DNA of 17,433 bases from Mobilicoccus sp032056465 (GTDB taxonomy: Bacteria; Actinomycetota; Actinomycetes; Actinomycetales; Dermatophilaceae), in assembly GCF_032056465.1 (NCBI RefSeq), contig NZ_DAMBCL010000073.1, one strand, 5' to 3'. Shown in pieces: positions 1-7,350 of the stretch; within the stretch, counting starts at the first letter, position 1, and the number at the start of each line of letters is the position of its first letter. Both the position numbers and the translations under genes were made by a program. The notes under the pieces were generated by a model. It was not told the DNA's origin, ran no database searches, and saw only the letters and a list, made by a program, of their open reading frames with translations.

Positions 1-873
1 GAGCGACCTCGGCGGGTAGTCCGAGACGAAGCGGCGCGCGAGCCGGGTGCAGACCCGCCGCACGGTGGCCGGGTGCGACGCGAGGTGCTCGGCCAGGGCG
101 CGGACCGCCGCCGGGCCGGCACCGGGTGAGGCGTTCGCGTGGCCGAAGCCGACGATCCGCACCGGGCCGAGCGCGTGCCACTCGGGCCGGTAGACGAACC
201 CGCCGGTGCGCTCGTCGACGGTGAACCCCGTGAGCAGCCTGGCCAGGGCCGCGACGTCGGCCTCGGTGTACGCGCCGACCCCGACCGTGTGGAGTTCGAG
301 GACCTCACGCGCGAGGTTCTCGACGGGGTGGTCGGCGGTCGACCACGTGTTGTCGAGGTATCTCAGCATGGCCGGGTGCGTGAGACTCGCGTGAAGGAGG
401 TCGGCGAAGCGCCCGAGCGCGTGCGGTCGGATCGCCTGACGGTCGTACCCGGCCACCCAGCCGTGGACCTTGTCGCTGTCGAGGGCGATGTGGAGGTGGT
501 CGTGCCAGGTCTCGACGACCCGCTCGAGCAACGGGCGGCGGGTCGTGAGCTGGCGCCACAGCGTCGCCCTCGACAGGGAGGCCTGTGCCTCCCACGGCTT
601 GTCCCCGGTGAGGCGCATGATCGTCGGCAGGTCGGCGACCGCGGCGGGAAAGGTGCGGGCGACGAAGCGGTCGCAGGCACGGTCGTCGATGCGGGCCGGG
701 GCCAGTTGCCGGTCGAGCCACCGCGTGGTGCCGGTGCGGCGGATCTCCTCGGCCTGCCGGGCCGTCGCCGCATGCGTCGCGCGGCGGGCGAGCAGCCAGG
801 CCGGATCGACGCTCAACGCAAGGCCGGGGGCCAGGGGTGACCGGGCGGTGGCCGTGGGACGGCTCGTGCTCAC
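1..873 (-). CDS. DUF1800 family protein, N-terminal 291 residues (runs off left edge)
   Basis: The frame reads without a stop from GTG at 873 to base 1, so only the N-terminal 291 residues are visible; DUF1800 proteins usually have 450 or more. The start is supported by GAGG at 882-879, five to six bases upstream. Family hallmarks seen: an early AWLLARRATHAAT segment (equivalent of the usual 'LLRRATFG' opening), a WLDRQLAP motif, a WHDHLHIA segment matching the family's 'WH.HF' motif, and PVENLAREVLELHTVGVGAY near residues 183-202, matching the usual 'NENFARELMELHTLG..GGYTE' signature, followed by EADVAALARLLTGFT. I see no clear signal peptide. The biochemical role of DUF1800 is not established; these genes often sit beside DUF1501 genes, and any such partner would lie outside the window. 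The family call is firm; the function is unknown. Confidence 0.85.
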   Translation of the reverse strand, partial: MSTSRPTATARSPLAPGLALSVDPAWLLARRATHAATARQAEEIRRTGTTRWLDRQLAPARIDDRACDRFVARTFPAAVADLPTIMRLTGDKPWEAQASLSRATLWRQLTTRRPLLERVVETWHDHLHIALDSDKVHGWVAGYDRQAIRPHALGRFADLLHASLTHPAMLRYLDNTWSTADHPVENLAREVLELHTVGVGAYTEADVAALARLLTGFTVDERTGGFVYRPEWHALGPVRIVGFGHANASPGAGPAAVRALAEHLASHPATVRRVCTRLARRFVSDYPPRSL

Positions 874-1157
874 GCGTACCTCGATCCTGCGGGGTGGTCA
901 AAGATCCAGGTCGGCAGCGCCGTACCGGATCTGACCAGCGTCGATGCGGGGATTCGGGGGTGGGTCGAATCCCGTTGCGGGTCAACGTGGGTCCTGGAGG
1001 GGGACCGTGGTCCGGACGGAGGTGGGCGTCGGCCTCCGCTCTCGATGTGACGAGCGCCGCGCGGGGAATCCGGGTCGACACGGTGGCGTTTGCCATGCAG
1101 ACGCCCCAGGCTGTGATCCTGTCGTCAGCAGCACCGTGCCGAGATCGAGAGGACCCC
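874..1157. other. Divergent intergenic region between DUF1800 and CNNM genes
   Basis: The spacer between the minus-strand DUF1800 gene and the plus-strand CNNM genes must hold both promoters. I see no convincing -35/-10 pair. It contains an 8-bp perfect inverted repeat, GGGATTCG (949-956) and CGAATCCC (966-973), with a 9-base loop. It also contains shorter hairpins, GGACC/GGTCC at 1002-1013 and CGGAGG/CCTCCG at 1017-1038. No protein-like frame is convincing here. Confidence 0.5.
949..973. repeat. 8-bp inverted repeat in divergent spacer
   Basis: GGGATTCG and CGAATCCC form a perfect 8-bp stem around a 9-base G-rich loop. It lies 76 bases upstream of the DUF1800 start. It could be an operator or an RNA hairpin; no T tract follows. 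At this base composition, short stems also arise by chance. Confidence 0.35.
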
Positions 1158-1247
1158 ATGCACCCCCAGCCCGACCGCGCCGAGCCGAGCTGTAGACCCG
1201 GCGCCGCCCCGCGCCCCCCGTGCCCGGCAGGCGGTGGTGTCGCATGA
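1158..1247 (+). CDS. Possible 29-residue leader ORF coupled to the CNNM gene
   Basis: ATG at 1158 is preceded by GAGAGGA (1147-1153), a fair Shine-Dalgarno sequence though only four bases from the start. The frame encodes 29 residues rich in Pro, Ala, Gly and Arg with two Cys (PSCRPGAAPRPPCPAGGG). Its TGA overlaps the ATG of the downstream CNNM gene in an ATGA arrangement, the usual geometry for translational coupling. The CNNM start itself has only a weak purine stretch upstream, so coupling would make sense. No family is recognised, and it could be a chance frame in GC-rich DNA. Confidence 0.3.
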   Translation: MHPQPDRAEPSCRPGAAPRPPCPAGGGVA

Positions 1248-2722
1248 CGCCGCTGATCTCCCTGCTGGTGGGTGTCCTCGTCGTCCTCCTCATCACCGCG
1301 GCGACGGGCTACTTCGTCGCCCAGGAGTTCGCCTACATGGCGGTCGACCGCAACCGCCTCGGGAGCCAGGCCGCGGCCGGCGACGCCACCGCCGAGCGCA
1401 CGCTCGCGATCACGAAGCGGACCTCGTTCCTCCTCTCCGGCGCCCAGCTCGGCATCACGGTCACCGGACTCCTCGTCGGCTACGTCGCCGAGCCGCTCAT
1501 CGGCCAGGCGCTCGCGACCCTCACCGGGGACTCCCTCGGCACGGCCGCGGCGGTCGCGATCGGTGGCATCGTCGCGATCGGCTTCTCGACGATCGTCCAG
1601 ATGCTCTTCGGCGAACTCGTCCCCAAGAACTACGCCCTCGCCCGCGCCGACGCAGTCTCCCGGTGGCTCTCGGGGTCGACGAAGATCTACCTCGCGGTCC
1701 TCGGCCCCGTCATCTGGATCTTCGACAAGGCCGCCGAGAAGTTCCTCCGCCTGCTCGGCATCGAGCCCGTCCACGACGTCGAGCACGCCGCGAGCGCCCG
1801 TGACCTCGAGGCCGTCGTCGCCGAGTCCCGGGCGAGCGGCGACCTCTCGCCCGAGTTGTCGATGCTGCTGGATCGGATCCTCGACTTCCCACAGCGCACC
1901 GTCGAGCACGCGATGATCCCGCGTTCCCGCGTCGACGTCCTCCGCGACACCGTGAGCATCGCGGAGGCCCGCTCCGAGATGGCCGCCGGCAACACCCGCT
2001 ACCCCGTGCTGGACGAGGACGAGTCGATCGTCGGCGTTGTCAACCTCGTCGACGTGCTCTCCCATCCCGCGACCTCGACGCGTTCCGTCGCGGAGATCGC
2101 CCGCCCACCACTCATCCTCACCCCGTTCATGACCCTCCCCGACGCCCTCGACCGGCTGCGGGAGGGGAGCGAGCGCCTCGGCTGCGTCATCGACGAGTAC
2201 GGCGGCTTCGGTGGCATCCTCACGATCGAGGACCTCGCCGAGGAGGTCGTCGGCGAGATCACCGACGAGCACGACCCCGACGAACCCGACTACGAGCCCG
2301 TGCCCGACGACGGGGTATGGGTGATGAACGGCGACGTCCACGCCGACGAGGTCGAACGGGCTCTCGACGTCGACCTGCCCGAGGGCGATTACGAGACCGT
2401 CGCCGGGCTCGTGCTCCAGAGCCACGGCGGACTCCCCGCCGAGGGTGAGACCGTCACCGTGGAGCTGCCGCTGGACCCGGCGGACCTCGTTCTCGACGAG
2501 GGGCCCGAGCCCCGCCACCTGCACATCGAGGTGCTCGAGATCGACACCTACGTGCCCGCCCGCGTCCGTCTCACGCTCGACGAACCCGACCGGGGCAGGT
2601 CCCGCGACGGTGCCCGTGACCCGGGGCGCGGTGGTGCGACCGCAGTCGGTGCCGGGACCGGAAGCCACGAGCGCCACGCGGGCAACGCGGGCAACGAGGG
2701 CGCCGAGGGGGAGACCCGATGA
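1244..2722 (+). CDS. CNNM/HlyC-CorC family membrane protein (DUF21-CBS-CorC_HlyC)
   Basis: This 492-residue protein has the full CNNM layout. The N-terminal DUF21 membrane domain (about 1-190) has hydrophobic helices at 4-27, 70-90 and 98-123, followed by GELVPKNYAL at 123-132, the conserved 'GE..PK' motif. A CBS pair follows (about 216-272 and 288-340, with YPVLDEDESIVGVVNLVDVL and VIDEYGGFGGILTIEDL), then a CorC_HlyC transporter-associated domain (about 355-446) and a polar, probably disordered tail. Characterised bacterial relatives (CorC) are Na+-dependent Mg2+ exporters in the plasma membrane; older 'haemolysin' names are misleading. ATG 1244 was chosen because the hydrophobic domain begins directly after it; GTG 1220 would add eight residues (VPGRRWCR) without a ribosome site. 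The stop overlaps the next start by four bases, so the two are probably co-translated. Mg2+ or Co2+ as substrate is inferred from the family. Confidence 0.9.
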   Translation: MTPLISLLVGVLVVLLITAATGYFVAQEFAYMAVDRNRLGSQAAAGDATAERTLAITKRTSFLLSGAQLGITVTGLLVGYVAEPLIGQALATLTGDSLGTAAAVAIGGIVAIGFSTIVQMLFGELVPKNYALARADAVSRWLSGSTKIYLAVLGPVIWIFDKAAEKFLRLLGIEPVHDVEHAASARDLEAVVAESRASGDLSPELSMLLDRILDFPQRTVEHAMIPRSRVDVLRDTVSIAEARSEMAAGNTRYPVLDEDESIVGVVNLVDVLSHPATSTRSVAEIARPPLILTPFMTLPDALDRLREGSERLGCVIDEYGGFGGILTIEDLAEEVVGEITDEHDPDEPDYEPVPDDGVWVMNGDVHADEVERALDVDLPEGDYETVAGLVLQSHGGLPAEGETVTVELPLDPADLVLDEGPEPRHLHIEVLEIDTYVPARVRLTLDEPDRGRSRDGARDPGRGGATAVGAGTGSHERHAGNAGNEGAEGETR

Positions 2723-3732
2723 GCGGACTCACCGTCGTCCTCGTGACGTTCGTGCTCATCGTCGCGAGTGCCTTCTTCGTCGCCATCGAGTTCGCTCTCA
2801 TGGCGGCCAAGCGGCACCGCCTCGAGGGGCTGGCGGCGACCTCACGCATGGCGCGCGCGGCGCTGCGCAACTCCTCGGAGCTCACGCTGCTCCTCGCGGG
2901 AGCCCAGCTCGGGATCACCCTGTGCACGCTCGCGCTCGGCGCCATCACCAAGCCCGCGGTCCACCACGCCCTCACCCCCCTGCTGGAGATGACCGGGCTA
3001 CCCCGGTCGGCGGCCGACGTCGCGGCCTTCGTCCTCGCACTCATCGCGGTCACGTTCCTGCACCTCGTCGTCGGCGAGATGGCTCCCAAGTCGTGGGCGA
3101 TCGCGCACCCGGAGAAGTCGGCCGTGCTCCTCTCGCTGCCCATGCGGGGGTTCATGTTCCTCGTTCGGCCCATCCTGCGGGCGCTCAACCACACGGCGAA
3201 CGTCATCGTCCGTCGCCTCGGCGCGACGCCCGTCGACGAGCTCGCCACCGGGCAGGACCCGGCGGGTCTGCGCCAGCTCGTCGAGCACTCGGCCAACGTG
3301 GGCGCCCTCGACGTCGCGTTCCGCGCCTCGATCGAACGCGCCCTCGACCTGCGGGATCTCACGGTGGGCGATCTCCTCCGTCCCGGCGCCACGATGACGA
3401 GCGTCCCCGCCGACGCCTCGATGGCCGACGTGCAGGAGGCCACCCGGACCTCCGGCCACCTGCGGGTGCTCCTGCAGGAGGGGAGCCGGATGGTCGGGGT
3501 CGTCCACGTCCGCGACACCCTCGAGTCGCACCACGCGACGGCCGCCACGGTCGCGCAGCCCGTGTTCGAGCTCGAGGCGGCGATGCCCCTGTACGAGGCG
3601 ATGGCCCTCATGCGAGAGCAGCACAAGCAGCTCGCCGTCGTGAGCCGGGGCGCCCAGCAGGTCGGCGTCGTCACGCTCTCCGACATCCTCCCGGGCCTGC
3701 TCCCCAAGGCGGCCCGTGCCGTCGCGGCCTGA
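2719..3732 (+). CDS. CNNM family membrane protein lacking the CorC_HlyC domain (DUF21-CBS)
   Basis: This 337-residue protein starts at an ATGA overlap with the preceding CNNM gene. The DUF21 domain occupies about residues 1-180, with helices at 4-30, 57-76 and 99-121 and the motif GEMAPKSWAI at 119-128. A CBS pair spans about 215-330, with MVGVVHVRDTL and QVGVVTLSDIL as the strand-helix ends of the two repeats. It stops right after the second CBS repeat, so the C-terminal CorC_HlyC domain of its neighbour is missing. Such unequal tandem pairs are common in Actinomycetota, and a heterodimer of the two products is a reasonable inference, since CNNM proteins work as dimers. The likely role is divalent cation (Mg2+) export or sensing at the membrane. 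A strong hairpin terminator lies 69 bases downstream. Confidence 0.88.
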   Translation: MSGLTVVLVTFVLIVASAFFVAIEFALMAAKRHRLEGLAATSRMARAALRNSSELTLLLAGAQLGITLCTLALGAITKPAVHHALTPLLEMTGLPRSAADVAAFVLALIAVTFLHLVVGEMAPKSWAIAHPEKSAVLLSLPMRGFMFLVRPILRALNHTANVIVRRLGATPVDELATGQDPAGLRQLVEHSANVGALDVAFRASIERALDLRDLTVGDLLRPGATMTSVPADASMADVQEATRTSGHLRVLLQEGSRMVGVVHVRDTLESHHATAATVAQPVFELEAAMPLYEAMALMREQHKQLAVVSRGAQQVGVVTLSDILPGLLPKAARAVAA

Positions 3733-3800
3733 CGCCGACCCGGCGTCGTACCCCGCGACGTCGTCCGCCCCCGCGACGTGACGGGGACGCCGGTCAGGAC

Positions 3801-3839
3801 GAACGCCGGCGCCCGGGACCATCCCGGGCGCCGGCGTTC
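3801..3839. terminator. Bidirectional hairpin terminator between convergent operons
   Basis: A perfect 18-bp stem (3801-3818 pairing with 3822-3839) closes on a 3-base loop (CCA). It lies 69 bases after the CNNM stop and 38 bases after the lutC stop on the other strand, so it can serve both transcripts. Only two T residues follow on the plus strand, as is usual for GC-rich actinobacterial terminators. Confidence 0.75.
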
Positions 3840-3876
3840 CGCGTCCTCGCTCACCGGTGGGTCTCACCCACGCGTC

Positions 3877-4896
3877 TCACCCGCGCGCGACGAACCCTGC
3901 GCGGCGGGCGGCCTCGGCGTCGGTGAACCACACGTCGGGTTCGACCGCGTCGACGCCGTCCTGCGCCTCGGCGTACACCTCGGTGGACGTCCAGGCCGGC
4001 ACGGGGTGACCGAGCGGCATCGCGTGGTCGGGCAGTGGGGCGGCCGAACCGGGACCGTACCCGCCGTCGGTCACCTCCTGATCGCTCGACACCCGACGCG
4101 TGCGCTCGGAGGTCGCCTCGTCGTGCGAGGCGTGGGTGTCGACGTCGACCATGACGGGTGCGGTGTCCGGGTCCTCGTCGTCGACGAGGAGCACGACGAG
4201 CGTGCGCGGACCATGGACGCCCTCGACGCGGGAGAGTTCGATGTCGCTCGTCGCGGACCCGCCCGAGATCCACGTGAGCGGCAGCCGCTCCTCGCGCACC
4301 GAGGGGGCGAGGCGCGCGACGGCCTCGGGCACGTCGGAGACGACCTGGTCGGCGCGGATCACGCAGACGTGCAGGTCGGGAACGAGGGTGAGGGCCCGCC
4401 GTCCCTGGTCGGGCCGGTGATCGAGCATGATCGTGCCCGATTCCGCCGCGCCCACGCAGCACGCCGTGACGACGGCGTCGGTGGCGTCGAGCTCCGCACG
4501 ATCCAGGTGGGGCTCGTCCTCGCGGATCTCGAACCCTCCGGTGTGCACGGCCTCCCGCCACCGCGGCTCCAGGCCGGCCGGCAGGACGACGGAGCGGGCG
4601 CCGTGGCTGCGCAGCGCCTCGGAGATCCGTCCCGGCACCTCGCGGGTGCGGCACCGGATGACCTGCGCCTTGTAGTCCTCCACCCGTTCGACGAACAGGT
4701 CGAGGACACCGTCGGAGCGGGTGGGGCGGCCGTACTCCCAGGCGACGGGGACGTCCTGCTCGGGAGGCAGGTCGGGGATGTCGGCGAGGGCCGTGCGGAT
4801 GCGCCGGAGGATCTCCTCCTTCGCGCTGCCTCGCCCCTGGGCGCCGGCGCTCGTGCCGGTGCTCGTCTCGGTGCCCGTGGCGGTCGTGTCGGTCAC
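3877..4896 (-). CDS. lutC: Lactate utilization protein C (LUD domain) with long C-terminal extension
   Basis: This 339-residue protein begins at GTG 4896, whose GTGA overlaps the lutB stop. The N-terminal SAKEEILRRIRTALADIP (24-41) is the typical LutC opening. The LUD core follows, with VVTACCVGAAESGTIMLDH (142-160), LTLVPDLHVCVI (169-180) and GGSATSDIELSRVEGVHGPRT (212-232), where LutC proteins normally end shortly afterwards. LutC is the soluble third part of the LutABC complex that oxidises L-lactate to pyruvate in the cytoplasm; its exact chemical role is not settled. Here about 100 further residues (240-339) follow: an acidic, polar linker, then a segment ending EPDVWFTDAEAARRAGF. This resembles the 'VWF.t.edA.aAGF' ending of small tail domains found on other actinobacterial proteins, but the match is weak. 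The gene is last in the lctP-lutABC operon. Confidence 0.9.
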   Translation of the reverse strand: MTDTTATGTETSTGTSAGAQGRGSAKEEILRRIRTALADIPDLPPEQDVPVAWEYGRPTRSDGVLDLFVERVEDYKAQVIRCRTREVPGRISEALRSHGARSVVLPAGLEPRWREAVHTGGFEIREDEPHLDRAELDATDAVVTACCVGAAESGTIMLDHRPDQGRRALTLVPDLHVCVIRADQVVSDVPEAVARLAPSVREERLPLTWISGGSATSDIELSRVEGVHGPRTLVVLLVDDEDPDTAPVMVDVDTHASHDEATSERTRRVSSDQEVTDGGYGPGSAAPLPDHAMPLGHPVPAWTSTEVYAEAQDGVDAVEPDVWFTDAEAARRAGFVARG

Positions 4897-6506
4897 TTCT
4901 CCTCGCCTCCTCGCGTGCGGTTCCACCAGGAACGGAACGACTCCTTGGGTGGCACGGGGACGTCCCGCGCATTGGTCCAGGCCGACAGCGGCCACGGCAT
5001 GGGGCCGATGTGGTCGGCCCGTCCGAGCAGCCGACCGGACAGACCCGACCCCTTGGTCGCCGCGGTCCAGCGACGGGGGTCGGACATCATCCACGCGGCG
5101 GCGGTCATCGCGGCCGGCTCGCCGTGGGTGAGGAAGGGACGGGCCCGACCTCGTTTCGCCTCGGCCTTCTTCGTCTCCACGACCTTGTTGCGCATGTAGA
5201 CGAGGAGGTCGGGGATGGGGATGCGGACGGGGCAGACGTCGAAGCACGCGCCGCACAGCGAACTCGCGAACGGCAGTGACTTGTCGACGGCCGAGCCGGT
5301 GCCCCGCAGCTGCGGGGTGAGGATCGACCCGATGGGCCCGGGGTAGACCGAGCCGTAGGCGTGGCCGCCGACCTTCTCGTAGACGGGACACACGTTGAGG
5401 CAGGCGGTGCACCGGATGCACCGCAGCGCCTCGCGTCCCTGCCGGTCGGCGAGCACGCGGGTGCGGCCGTTGTCGAGGAGGACGACGTGGGTCTTCTCGG
5501 GTCCGTCACCGCCTGGGCCGCCCGGGCCCGTCCACACCGAGTTGTACGGGTTCATCCGTTCGGCGGTGCTGGAGCGGGGGAGGAGCTGGAGGAACACCTC
5601 GAGGTCCTCGAACGTCGGCAACACCTTCTCGATGCCGATGACGCTGATGAGCGTCTGCGGCATCGTCAGGCACATGCGTCCGTTGCCCTCGGACTCGACG
5701 ACGACGAGGGTGCCCGTCTCGGCGACGGCGAAGTTCGCACCCGAGATGCCGACCTTGGCGCGGAGGAACTTCTCCCGCAGGTGCAGGCGTGCGGCACCGG
5801 CGAGGTTCTTGGGCTCGGAGTCGAGGTCCTCGGGGGCGGGGCGGCCGTAGTTGCCCATCTCCTCGAGGAAGATCTCGCGGACCTCGGCGCGGTTGCGGTG
5901 GATCGCCGGGACGAGGAAGTGGCTCGGGCGGTCGTGGCCGAGCTGGACGATGATCTCGGCGAGGTCGGTCTCCCAGGCGGCGATGCCCGCGGCCTCGAGG
6001 GCCTCGTTCATGTCGATCTCCTGGGTGACCATCGACTTCACCTTGACGACCTCGTCACCGACGATGCCGGTGCCGTCGTAGGTGACGTCCTCGTCGGCGA
6101 GGGCCTCCTTGACGAGGCCGACGATGATCTCGTTCGCCTCGGCGGCGTCGCGCGCCCAGTGGACGACGGTGCCGGCCTTCGTGAGGTTCTCCTCGAGCTG
6201 CAGGAGGTACTCGTCGAGGTGGCGCAGGGTGCGGTTCTTGATCGCCTCGCCCGCGAGCCGCAGGTCCTCCCAGTTGTCGAGCTCGGAGACGACGCGCGCC
6301 CGCTTGGTGCGGATCGTCGTCATCGCGTGGTGGAGGTTGCCGCGCTGGACGGGGTTGTCGAGCTCGCGGCGGGCCCCGACGGGGAACGGCGGGGAGTCGA
6401 GGAGTTCGGTGGCCGGCGGCGCGGGGGTGTGCCGGTCGGAGCCCTCGTAACGGGGGGCGGGGCGCCCGGCGACGGGGATCTCCGCGCCCAGGAATGTCGT
6501 CGTCAC
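4893..6506 (-). CDS. lutB: Lactate utilization iron-sulphur protein LutB
   Basis: This 537-residue protein combines an N-terminal LUD domain (about 95-320, with KVGISGANFAVAETGTLVVV at 251-270) and a ferredoxin-like domain carrying two cluster motifs. CIRCTACLNVCP has Cys 363, 366, 369 and 373, and CGACFDVCP has Cys 418, 421 and 425. The C-terminal end (KESFRSWWNRTR) is also typical. LutB passes electrons within the LutABC lactate-oxidising complex. GTG 6506 was chosen because its GTGA overlaps the lutA stop, the same junction as lutB-lutC. This start gives about 60 poorly conserved residues before an AMTTIRTKR segment; an ATG at residue 62 is a less likely alternative because it breaks the coupling. 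All expected cluster cysteines are present, so the protein should be functional. Confidence 0.93.
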   Translation of the reverse strand: MTTTFLGAEIPVAGRPAPRYEGSDRHTPAPPATELLDSPPFPVGARRELDNPVQRGNLHHAMTTIRTKRARVVSELDNWEDLRLAGEAIKNRTLRHLDEYLLQLEENLTKAGTVVHWARDAAEANEIIVGLVKEALADEDVTYDGTGIVGDEVVKVKSMVTQEIDMNEALEAAGIAAWETDLAEIIVQLGHDRPSHFLVPAIHRNRAEVREIFLEEMGNYGRPAPEDLDSEPKNLAGAARLHLREKFLRAKVGISGANFAVAETGTLVVVESEGNGRMCLTMPQTLISVIGIEKVLPTFEDLEVFLQLLPRSSTAERMNPYNSVWTGPGGPGGDGPEKTHVVLLDNGRTRVLADRQGREALRCIRCTACLNVCPVYEKVGGHAYGSVYPGPIGSILTPQLRGTGSAVDKSLPFASSLCGACFDVCPVRIPIPDLLVYMRNKVVETKKAEAKRGRARPFLTHGEPAAMTAAAWMMSDPRRWTAATKGSGLSGRLLGRADHIGPMPWPLSAWTNARDVPVPPKESFRSWWNRTRGGEEK

Positions 6507-7306
6507 AGCGTTTCTCCTTCGCGGTCGGCCTCGGTGCCGGCGAGGACCTCGGCCAGGTGGATCGGCTTGACGCCACCCTGCTGGCGGTTCGTGACACCGG
6601 TGATGTTGAGGAGGCACAGGTTGTCGCCCGCGACGAGGTACTCGGCACCGGTGTCCATGACGTGCCGGGCCTTGTCGCCCGCCATCGCGGTGGAGACGTC
6701 GGGGTTCTTCATCGAGAACGTGCCGCCGAAACCGCAGCAGCGGTCGTCGTCGACGAGGGGGATGATCGTGATGCCCTTGACCGCCTGCAGCAGTCGCATC
6801 GGCTTGTCGCCCACGTGCGCGACGCGCATCGAGTGGCACGTGGGGTGGTAGGTGACCTTGTGGGGGAAGTAGGCGCCCACGTCCACGGTGCCGAGCACGT
6901 CGACGAGGAACTCGCTGATGTCGTAGGTGCGCCGGGCCACGGCGGCGGCGTCGCGGGCGAGCCCGGGGTCACCGGCGTGCTCGGCGAGCATCTCATGCTG
7001 GTGGCGTACTGCGCCGATGCAGGAGCCCGACGGGCCGACGACGTAGTCGTACGGCTCGAACGTCTCGACGTAGTTGCGCACGACGGGCACGGACTCGTCG
7101 AAGTAACCCGTGTTCGCGAACGGCTGACCGCAACACGTCTGCTGCCGCGGGAAGACGACGGTGCAGCCGAGGCGCTCGAGGATCTTGACGACGGCCTGTG
7201 GCGTCTGGGGGAACATCACGTCGTTCGGGCACGTGGCGAACAGGGCGACACGCTTGCCCTCGCCCGGCCGGGCCGTGGTGCCCGCCTGTTCGGAGATGGT
7301 GGTCAT
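6503..7306 (-). CDS. lutA: Lactate utilization protein LutA (CCG-domain iron-sulphur oxidoreductase subunit)
   Basis: This 267-residue protein has two CCG (cysteine-rich) domains of the kind found in LutA, GlpC and heterodisulfide reductase B. Seen are ATCPNDVMFP (25-33), QQTCCGQPFANTGY (56-68), the second-domain YHPTCHSMR (153-161) and RCCGFGGTFSMK (189-200). These cysteines bind an iron-sulphur cluster, and LutA probably contributes the catalytic or electron-transfer site for L-lactate oxidation to pyruvate. ATG 7306 was chosen for its GAGGT ribosome site eight bases upstream. An in-frame ATG at 7354 would add 16 residues and overlap the lctP stop as ATGA, matching the other junctions of this operon, so it remains a real alternative. 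The stop overlaps the lutB start by four bases. Confidence 0.92.
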   Translation of the reverse strand: MTTISEQAGTTARPGEGKRVALFATCPNDVMFPQTPQAVVKILERLGCTVVFPRQQTCCGQPFANTGYFDESVPVVRNYVETFEPYDYVVGPSGSCIGAVRHQHEMLAEHAGDPGLARDAAAVARRTYDISEFLVDVLGTVDVGAYFPHKVTYHPTCHSMRVAHVGDKPMRLLQAVKGITIIPLVDDDRCCGFGGTFSMKNPDVSTAMAGDKARHVMDTGAEYLVAGDNLCLLNITGVTNRQQGGVKPIHLAEVLAGTEADREGETL

Positions 7307-7350
7307 GGCGGTGACCTCGCTGTCGGTGGTGGGAACGGGTGGGTGGAGGG

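Noticed and set aside
949..980. tRNA-like T-arm (GGGTCGAATCCC) in the divergent spacer
   Set aside because: The T-loop sequence lacks the GTTC core, and no acceptor, D-arm or anticodon arm can be laid out around it.
890..1157. Mg2+ riboswitch (M-box) upstream of the CNNM genes
   Set aside because: I looked for the conserved GGTGAGGCTCC-type core and downstream elements and did not find them.
305..2677. 790-codon minus-strand open frame across the DUF1800 gene and first CNNM gene
   Set aside because: It overlaps two recognisable genes in other frames and gives low-complexity, composition-driven protein. GC-rich codon use leaves antisense frames open.
3778..5199. 473-codon plus-strand frame opposite lutC
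   Set aside because: It is antisense to a clear LutC and to the end of LutB, has no recognisable motif and lies after the terminator hairpin.
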